Assembly (NCBI GenBank): GCA_030699855.1
Contig: JAUYKR010000072.1
Coordinates: forward strand, 1 to 5,328
Reading direction: 5' to 3'
From: a bacterium
GTDB taxonomy: Bacteria > Patescibacteriota > Gracilibacteria > JAUYGZ01
DNA: 5,328 bases
Shown: piece after piece, positions 1 through 5,328 of the stretch
Layout: each line of letters begins with the position of its first letter
Numbering within the stretch: position 1 is the stretch's first letter
Made by a program: the position numbers and the translations under genes
The notes under the pieces: generated by a model
Told to the model about the DNA's origin: nothing
Database searches by the model: none
Seen by the model: the letters and a program-made list of their open reading frames with translations, nothing else

Positions 1-3000
1 ACTGGGAGTGCTACTGCGGCAAGTACAAAAAAATTATCTACAAAGGAGTGGTGTGCGAAAAATGCGGCGTGGAAGTCACCCGTAACTCTGTCCGCCGCGA
101 GCGGATGGCTCATATCGATCTGGCTGTTCCCGTGGCCCACATTTGGTTTCTGCGCAGCACCCCCAGCCGTATCGGCTTGCTGCTGGATCTTCCCATCAAA
201 AGCCTGGAGCAGGTGGTGTACTTTGCCGCTTACATCATCAAGTCCGCCGACGAAGACGCCAAGAAAGCGGTTCTGGAGCAACTGGAGGAGGAGTATCAGG
301 CCTATACAAAAAAGGTTAAGGAGTCCCTCAAGGGCCGGATAAAAGAAGCGAGGGCCGAAGTAAAGGCGAAGGGTTCCGACAAGCTTGACGAGCGTATCAC
401 GCAGATGGAAGAAGAGGGTGTTCACCAGCTGGATGAACTGGCGGATTCTTTTGACCGTGCCAAGGTGGAGCTCAAGTCTATCCGCCAGAATCACGTCATT
501 TCCGAACTGGAGTATCGGGAGCTTTCCATGAAGTTCGGTCATGTATTTACCGCCGGCATCGGCGCCGAGGCAATCCGAGAGATCATCGAGAAGGTTGATT
601 TGAAGGCCTTTGTCCGGGCTCGAGAAGAAGAGCTGAAAAACGCCACGGAGATGAAGCAGAAGAAAATTTTTAAGCGCATCAAGCTGGCGACCTCACTGCT
701 GCGAAGCAAGATCAAGCCGGAATGGATGGTCATGACGGCGCTTCCGGTTATTCCTCCCGACCTGCGGCCGATGGTTCAGTTGGACGGCGGACGTTACGCC
801 GCCAGCGATCTCAATGATTTGTATCGCCGCGTCATCAACCGCAATAATCGCCTGAAAAAACTTCTCCGCTTGGGTGCTCCGGAGGTGATCTGCCGCAACG
901 AAAAGCGCATGCTGCAGGAAGCGGTGGACACTTTGCTCAACAACTCGGTGCGGTCCGGCAAGGCCGCTTTCACCACCAACGACAAGCGCAAGCTGCGCTC
1001 ACTGTCCGACATGCTGAAAGGCAAGCAGGGGCGCTTCCGTCAGAATTTGCTGGGTAAGCGTGTCGACTACTCTGGCCGAAGCGTGATCGTGGTCGGGCCG
1101 CAGCTCAAGCTGCATCAGTGTGGAATCCCCAAGGAAATGGCTCTCAAACTCTTCAAGCCGTTTGTCATCGGCGATCTGATTGAAGAAGGTCTGGCCCATA
1201 ACGTGAAAAACGCGGAGCGAGTCATCACGTCCAATCGCAAAGAGGTCTGGGACATCTTAGAGCGTATTACCAAGGATCACTACGTGCTGCTCAATCGAGC
1301 TCCAACGCTCCACCGCCTCAGTATCCAGGCCTTCCAGCCGGTCCTGATCGAAGGAAAGGCCATTCAGATCCACCCCCTGGTGTGTGCGGCTTTCAACGCT
1401 GACTTTGACGGCGATCAAATGGCCGTTCACGTGCCGCTCTCCAAGCAGGCTCAGAAGGAAGCTCGGGAGATGATGCTCTCGTCCAGAAATCTGCTCAAGC
1501 CCTCCGGCGGAGAGCCCATCACCAATGCCACTCAGGACATGGTATTGGGATGTTACTTCCTCACCCGTATGCTGGAAGGAAAGCTGGGAGAAGGAAAGAC
1601 CTATGCCAACCGGGAGTCCGCCTTTCTGGATTATGAATTGGGGAGGATTCACCTGCAGGCGAAGATCAAGGTTCGCTTGCTTGCCCGATGGTTAGACTCA
1701 TCAGTTACAGGCGCCAATGGAGCCAAGGATGACGAACGGGTTATGATCGAGACCACGGTAGGTCGTTTGATCTTCAACGAGCAGGTTACCGAGAGAGTGG
1801 GGCTGCCCTTCAAAAACCATTTGTTTGGCAAGAACCACTTAAGGGATATTGTTTCCGAGTGCTTTAATCAAAAGGGCATCGAGGAGACCGCCATCCTGTC
1901 TGACGCCATCAAGGATGTCGGCTTCAAATACGCCACCCGTTCCGGACTCACGGTCAGCGCCGCCGACATGGTGATTCCGGAGGGTAAGTACCGCGTTATC
2001 GACGACGCTTCCAAGCTGGTCAAACAGGTGAATGATTACTATTGGAAGGGCTGGCTTACGGTCGATGAACGCTATCGCCACAACTTGCAAATCTGGACCA
2101 AGGCCAAAAATGATGTCACCAAAGAGCTGAACAAGCATTTCGAACTCCACAATGAGAACGACATTTACTATCAAATCGATTCCGGAGCACGCGGTAACTG
2201 GGGTCAGATTACCCAGCTTTGCGGCATGAAAGGCCTGGTCGCCAATCCTTCCGGAAAGACGATCGAGCTGCCAATTCTCTCCAATCTCAAGGAAGGATTC
2301 TCCATCCTGGAGTACTTCATTGCCACTCACGGAGGACGAAAAGGAAAGTCCGATACCGCCCTCAAAACCGCCGAGGCCGGCTACCTCACCCGTCGTCTGG
2401 TTGACGCCGTGCAGGATGTGATCGTCCGCGAAGAGGATTGCGGACAGAAGCACTCCTTCACGCTCTCCCGCGAAGAGTGCAAGGCGATTGGTGTTCCCCT
2501 GGAAGTTCGCGTCTATGGGCGAACGGTCGCGGTCGACATCAAGGACAAGAAGGGAAATGTTTTGATGAAGACGGGAACTATTCTCGGCCATGCCGAAACC
2601 GAACAACTGAAAACAGTCGATGTCGATCAGGTGTCCGTTCGTTCTCTGATGAGCTGTTTGACCGAGAGCGGAGTGTGCCAGGCCTGTTACGGCCTGGATT
2701 TGGGAACGAACAAGCCGGTCGAATTGGGTCTGGCCTGCGGTATTATCGCCGCTCAGAGTATCGGCGAACCGGGAACACAGTTGACCATGAGAACCTTCCA
2801 CATGGGAGGCGTGGCGGAAGGCTCGGACATCACTCAGGGTCTTCCTCGCGTGGAAGAATTGCTCGAGGCCCGTCCGCCCAAGTCGTCCGCTCTCCTTTCC
2901 GACATCGATGGGATTGTTTCCATCAAGCGCTCCAAGGGCATGGTGGAAATTACCGTGACCGAAGACAAGCCGGGAGAGGATGTCTACGAGAGTTCGCTTG

Positions 3001-3782
3001 GCTACGAACTGGAGGTGAAAAAGGGCGATGAGGTGAGGGAAAAGCAAACGATCGCTCGTTCATCTCGCTACAACAACGTCATTCGCGCCCGCTTTGCCGG
3101 AATAGTGATGAGCGCCGCGAAAGAGAAGATTGTCATCCGTCACGCCAAACGGCTTTCCGTGACGTATAAGCTCGATCAAAAAGCCAGTTTGACGGGTGGA
3201 AACGGTCAGGAGGTGGTGAAAGGCGGCGCTTTGACCAAGGGTCATTACGATCTGCATGACTACATGAAGAAGACCGATATTTCCATCGCTCAGGCGTACA
3301 TCATGCGGGAGGTCAGCTCCATCTACGCTTCCCAGGGTCAGACCATCAACGACAAGCACATCGAGATCATCGTCAAACAGATGTTTTCCAAGATTCGCAT
3401 CGTTGATCCCGGAAACAGCGACTTCTTGCCCGGTGAGATCGTTGACATCATGAAGTACAAGAGAATTAACAGGGATCTGATCAAAAAGAAGCAGGCGCCT
3501 GCCTATGGCGATCGTATACTCCTGGGACTTACCCGTATCGCTTTTCATACCGAATCCTGGCTCAGTTCTGCTTCCTTCCAGGAAACCATCCGCGTGCTGG
3601 TGGACGCGGCCGTCACTAATCGGGTTGATACCCTGGAGGGACTCAAGGAAAACGTCATCATCGGTTGCCTCATCAACGCCGGCCACGTCTTCCGTCAAAA
3701 GCTGGGCATGGATGACCCCTTCTACGATGATGAGGAGGAGTCGGCGAAGCCTAAGGCGATCAAGGTCAAGGCGGCCGCCTAG
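1..3782 (+). CDS. rpoC: DNA-directed RNA polymerase subunit beta-prime (RpoC), 5' partial
   Basis: RpoC forms, with RpoB, the active-site cleft of RNA polymerase and carries the catalytic Mg-binding loop. The frame runs from the window edge (first whole codon TGG at 3) to TAG at 3780-3782, so 1259 residues are visible. The GTG at 48 is internal, because zinc-site cysteines lie upstream of it. In order: N-terminal zinc site (Cys codons at 9, 15, 54, 63); a charged, probably coiled-coil insertion (about 240-490); lid/rudder block ending in GKQGRFRQNLLGKRVDYSGR (near 1020-1079); catalytic NADFDGD (1395-1415, Asp codons 1401, 1407, 1413); second zinc site (Cys codons 2439, 2655, 2676, 2685); bridge helix (about 2340-2429, DTALKTAEAGYLTRRLVD); trigger loop (about 2754-2873, QLTMRTFH), without an SI3 insertion; an enlarged barrel segment (2901-3239); and the C-terminal clamp/jaw blocks INDKHIEIIVKQM and SSASFQETIRVL. 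The acidic-then-basic tail ends in KAAA. rpoB is expected upstream. A terminator follows the stop. Identity is certain; lineage is inferred. Confidence 0.99.
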   Translation, partial: WECYCGKYKKIIYKGVVCEKCGVEVTRNSVRRERMAHIDLAVPVAHIWFLRSTPSRIGLLLDLPIKSLEQVVYFAAYIIKSADEDAKKAVLEQLEEEYQAYTKKVKESLKGRIKEARAEVKAKGSDKLDERITQMEEEGVHQLDELADSFDRAKVELKSIRQNHVISELEYRELSMKFGHVFTAGIGAEAIREIIEKVDLKAFVRAREEELKNATEMKQKKIFKRIKLATSLLRSKIKPEWMVMTALPVIPPDLRPMVQLDGGRYAASDLNDLYRRVINRNNRLKKLLRLGAPEVICRNEKRMLQEAVDTLLNNSVRSGKAAFTTNDKRKLRSLSDMLKGKQGRFRQNLLGKRVDYSGRSVIVVGPQLKLHQCGIPKEMALKLFKPFVIGDLIEEGLAHNVKNAERVITSNRKEVWDILERITKDHYVLLNRAPTLHRLSIQAFQPVLIEGKAIQIHPLVCAAFNADFDGDQMAVHVPLSKQAQKEAREMMLSSRNLLKPSGGEPITNATQDMVLGCYFLTRMLEGKLGEGKTYANRESAFLDYELGRIHLQAKIKVRLLARWLDSSVTGANGAKDDERVMIETTVGRLIFNEQVTERVGLPFKNHLFGKNHLRDIVSECFNQKGIEETAILSDAIKDVGFKYATRSGLTVSAADMVIPEGKYRVIDDASKLVKQVNDYYWKGWLTVDERYRHNLQIWTKAKNDVTKELNKHFELHNENDIYYQIDSGARGNWGQITQLCGMKGLVANPSGKTIELPILSNLKEGFSILEYFIATHGGRKGKSDTALKTAEAGYLTRRLVDAVQDVIVREEDCGQKHSFTLSREECKAIGVPLEVRVYGRTVAVDIKDKKGNVLMKTGTILGHAETEQLKTVDVDQVSVRSLMSCLTESGVCQACYGLDLGTNKPVELGLACGIIAAQSIGEPGTQLTMRTFHMGGVAEGSDITQGLPRVEELLEARPPKSSALLSDIDGIVSIKRSKGMVEITVTEDKPGEDVYESSLGYELEVKKGDEVREKQTIARSSRYNNVIRARFAGIVMSAAKEKIVIRHAKRLSVTYKLDQKASLTGGNGQEVVKGGALTKGHYDLHDYMKKTDISIAQAYIMREVSSIYASQGQTINDKHIEIIVKQMFSKIRIVDPGNSDFLPGEIVDIMKYKRINRDLIKKKQAPAYGDRILLGLTRIAFHTESWLSSASFQETIRVLVDAAVTNRVDTLEGLKENVIIGCLINAGHVFRQKLGMDDPFYDDEEESAKPKAIKVKAAA

Positions 3783-3803
3783 TCTCTTTCCCCGAGAATT
3801 TGC

Positions 3804-3836
3804 AAAAAGAAGCGGTGTTCAACCGCTTCTTTTTTG
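3804..3836 (+). terminator. Intrinsic terminator after rpoC
   Basis: A perfect inverted repeat pairs 3804-3816 with 3822-3834 around the five-base loop GTTCA. The core of the stem is AAGAAGCGGT / ACCGCTTCTT, flanked by A:T pairs. A run of six T (3830-3835) ends the right arm. It begins 21 bases after the rpoC stop codon, the expected place for the end of the rpoBC transcript. The A run on the left arm gives a T run on the other strand, so the hairpin could also stop transcription arriving from the right. Confidence 0.93.
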
Positions 3837-3842
3837 TTACAC

Positions 3843-3848
3843 TACAAT
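3843..3848 (+). promoter_or_regulatory. Possible -10 box for the downstream gene
   Basis: TACAAT matches five of six bases of the sigma-70-type -10 consensus and lies just past the terminator, 20 bases before the ATG at 3869. A start site about seven bases downstream would leave a leader of roughly 14 bases. No good -35 box is seen: the position 17 bases upstream reads CAACCG and falls inside the terminator hairpin. No clear Shine-Dalgarno sequence precedes the ATG; the best purine stretch is GAAGA at 3858-3862. The call rests on position and one hexamer, and is tentative. Confidence 0.35.
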
Positions 3849-3868
3849 CATCTAAATGAAGATTTCCC

Positions 3869-5328
3869 ATGAGAGCCAGACTCTATCTGTTGATGCTTGT
3901 GATCATGCTGGGGGCAGCGGTTTTTGTTGGTTACCGATATTTTGACGAGTTGAGCCAGTACTTGAATGCTGCGCTGGTGGTTCAGTCCGATCCAGATGAT
4001 AGTTTTTTGGCCCCCGCGACTGGCGGCGAGTTGACTGCCGGGAGGGAGATCGGGCTGGCTCTGGGATCAGGGGATGTTCTTTTTGCCGCCTACAGGGCTG
4101 CTGTAAACAATGGGATTTTTGTGCAGCAGATCAATGATGTCCCGCCCATGGTGCAGAATGGGCTCTCTCCTGATTTGAACACCGATCCCGGCAATGCCTC
4201 CGGCGGACCTGATATTGCCCTTGATGAGGACAATCAGGCTCCTCAAGTCGCGTACGTGGTGTACCGCAAGGAGGATCCTAACAATAATCATGAAGTGCGC
4301 AAGATTGACATCAGTGGTTCCCCGCCCACTACTTTTGCCGGAACCAATGCCTTGATCCTTGGGGCGGGATCCGGAGCGGAGCCGACTATTGCTGTGCGGA
4401 GCGGTGGGGCTGAAGTTTTGGTGGTCTATGGCGCCGGTGGGGGGCCTGGAGCTGGTGTTGCCGGACCACTCGATCTGGTGCGCTTCGATGGAAATCTGGC
4501 TAATAACAATAATCCTCTCGGTGTGAGCGGGGGGGCAAATGTGACCCTGCGACCGGATATTGTCATCGATGATGCCAATGATCGGGCCTATGTCGTGTTC
4601 GTGGATGATGATGGGGTTCTGTGGATCGCCCAGGTTGACATCTCACCGGCGATAACTGAAGATCCGACTCTGGTGGCAACCGTGTCGGTTGCCGGTGACG
4701 ACGCCGCCACCAGCCGTCCGAGCGCCCGGCTCTACAATAGCTTTTTGCTGGTGACTTACACTCAGGAAAACGCAGGAGCCGGGACGGATGAACTCAGCTT
4801 GCTGAGATTGCCGCTCATTCCCGATATTGCCGGCACTCAGCCGACGGTTATCCGTAATGTCGGCTCTAATGTTGTTTCACCTTCGATTGTGGTTGATACG
4901 TCTTCTACGCCTGATTATGCCCATATTGTGTATGGAAACATCAATGACCCCGATCAAGGTGATGGTAGTCCTCTCCTTAACGCTATCCGGGTTGATCTGA
5001 GTTCTTTTAGTGGTTTTTCCGATGAGGTTCAGGATTTGGCGGGAGAGGGGATGGTCACCACCCTGGAGACGGTTTTTGATCCCGCCAGCGGGAATATCTA
5101 TTCCCTTTTTGAGGAGTTCGGCGGAGGAGCTCCGGACCTCACCAAGACGAATGTTTTTGTCGCCCCTTTATCTACAGAGTCGCCCGCGAGTTCCGGAGAA
5201 ATCGACGTGGTATTGTCGGATGCTTTAATCGCCAGTTTTGATGAGGTTTTAACGGACGTTGATGACGGAGATATGGTTCTGTACAGCAACTGGCGTGGTT
5301 TTATTCCCTGCGATACTTCGGACTCGGC
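3869..5328 (+). CDS. Predicted membrane-anchored or exported beta-propeller-like protein, function unknown, 3' partial
   Basis: I do not recognise this gene. The frame is open for 486 codons to the window end. ATG 3869 is the first start after an in-frame TGA at 3857. The N-terminus is MRAR followed by a hydrophobic stretch (about residues 5-21), giving a basic-in topology with the rest outside the membrane. No convincing signal peptidase site is seen, so an uncleaved anchor is more likely than a cleaved signal. Residues 26-58 look like a linker. From about residue 60 a unit recurs about every 56 residues: a Pro-x-Ile strand start, a turn rich in Asp, Asn or Gly, a hydrophobic strand such as AYVVF or AHIVY, a variable loop, then a strand ending like a Lys/Arg/Val-Asp-Ile-Ser phrase. 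This fits beta-propeller blades, seven visible and perhaps more. Acidic loops (DDDG at 246-249, DPDQGDG at 360-366, DVDDGD at 463-468) could bind calcium. The only cysteine seen is residue 481. No enzyme motif and no sialidase Asp-box was found. The preceding terminator suggests independent transcription. Confidence 0.85.
   Translation, partial: MRARLYLLMLVIMLGAAVFVGYRYFDELSQYLNAALVVQSDPDDSFLAPATGGELTAGREIGLALGSGDVLFAAYRAAVNNGIFVQQINDVPPMVQNGLSPDLNTDPGNASGGPDIALDEDNQAPQVAYVVYRKEDPNNNHEVRKIDISGSPPTTFAGTNALILGAGSGAEPTIAVRSGGAEVLVVYGAGGGPGAGVAGPLDLVRFDGNLANNNNPLGVSGGANVTLRPDIVIDDANDRAYVVFVDDDGVLWIAQVDISPAITEDPTLVATVSVAGDDAATSRPSARLYNSFLLVTYTQENAGAGTDELSLLRLPLIPDIAGTQPTVIRNVGSNVVSPSIVVDTSSTPDYAHIVYGNINDPDQGDGSPLLNAIRVDLSSFSGFSDEVQDLAGEGMVTTLETVFDPASGNIYSLFEEFGGGAPDLTKTNVFVAPLSTESPASSGEIDVVLSDALIASFDEVLTDVDDGDMVLYSNWRGFIPCDTSDS
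4046..5170 (+). repeat. Degenerate protein-level repeat, seven units of about 56 residues
   Basis: Within the propeller-like gene, aligned unit positions fall at residues 61, 116, 174, 231, 286, 340 and about 397, giving spacings of 55, 58, 57, 55, 54 and 57. The clearest unit starts are PDIAL, PTIAV, PDIVI, PSARL and PSIVV, each followed about 10-14 residues later by a hydrophobic strand (AYVVY, LVVYG, YVVFV, LLVTY, AHIVY). The first and last units are weaker. The repetition is in the protein pattern only; the DNA of the units is not near-identical, so the units are old duplications or a structural periodicity rather than recent tandem copies. Confidence 0.65.

Noticed and set aside
48..50. 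GTG as a start codon for rpoC
   Set aside because: The reading frame continues upstream with the conserved WECYCGKYK block and two zinc-ligand cysteines, so the true start lies outside the window.
2438..3031. Same-strand open frame of 197 codons within rpoC
   Set aside because: Out of frame with the conserved RpoC blocks. Its product is Arg- and Gly-rich, as expected from a shifted reading of this sequence.
1839..3047. Antisense open frame of 402 codons opposite rpoC
   Set aside because: It lies entirely opposite the highly conserved bridge-helix, zinc-site and trigger-loop region. Its sequence has no recognisable domain, and such long mirror frames arise from biased codon use in GC-rich conserved genes.
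3060..3698. Antisense open frame of 212 codons opposite the 3' part of rpoC
   Set aside because: Fully covered by conserved rpoC coding sequence on the other strand, with no recognisable motif; a shadow frame.
3505..3855. Same-strand 116-codon frame running off the end of rpoC through the terminator
   Set aside because: It overlaps conserved rpoC sequence, gives an Arg/Ser-rich product, and continues through the hairpin only because no stop happens to occur in that frame.
3856..3945. Short 29-codon ATG frame just upstream of and overlapping the start of the surface-protein gene
   Set aside because: No ribosome binding site and no coding character. The overlapping frame from 3869 gives a clear membrane segment and stays open for 486 codons.
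5010..5289. Small open frames on both strands near the right edge
   Set aside because: Both overlap the continuous propeller-like frame, whose repeat pattern extends through this region.

Overview
The window holds two protein genes on the + strand, both cut by the window edges, with a compact 86-base gap between them. I see no RNA gene, mobile element, CRISPR array or origin.

Bases 1-3782 carry nearly all of rpoC, the beta-prime subunit of bacterial RNA polymerase. About 60-70 N-terminal residues lie upstream, judged from the E. coli position of the first zinc-ligand cysteine. All core elements are present: both zinc sites, the lid and rudder region, the NADFDGD catalytic loop, the bridge helix and the trigger loop. 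The trigger loop has no large SI3-type insertion. A charged helical insertion of about 70 residues sits near the N-terminus, and an enlarged, apparently two-barrel segment follows the trigger loop. This architecture and the wording of the conserved blocks suggest Candidate Phyla Radiation bacteria (Patescibacteria, perhaps the Parcubacteria side). That placement is inference from memory of family features, not a search result. The moderately high GC would be on the high side for that group.

Bases 3783-3868 contain a strong intrinsic terminator (13-bp stem, 5-base loop, T run), directly followed by a possible -10 box. The rpoBC transcript therefore most likely ends here. The usual rpsL-rpsG-fusA continuation does not follow immediately.

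Bases 3869-5328 are one uninterrupted reading frame (486 residues, still open at the window end) with no shadow status: it has a first in-frame ATG, an N-terminal membrane anchor or signal, and a repeat built on a 54-58 residue period. I read it as a membrane-anchored or exported beta-propeller protein of unknown function. It is the least explained and most interesting part of the window. The two genes are probably neighbours by position only: one is a housekeeping transcription subunit, the other an envelope or extracellular protein with its own promoter.
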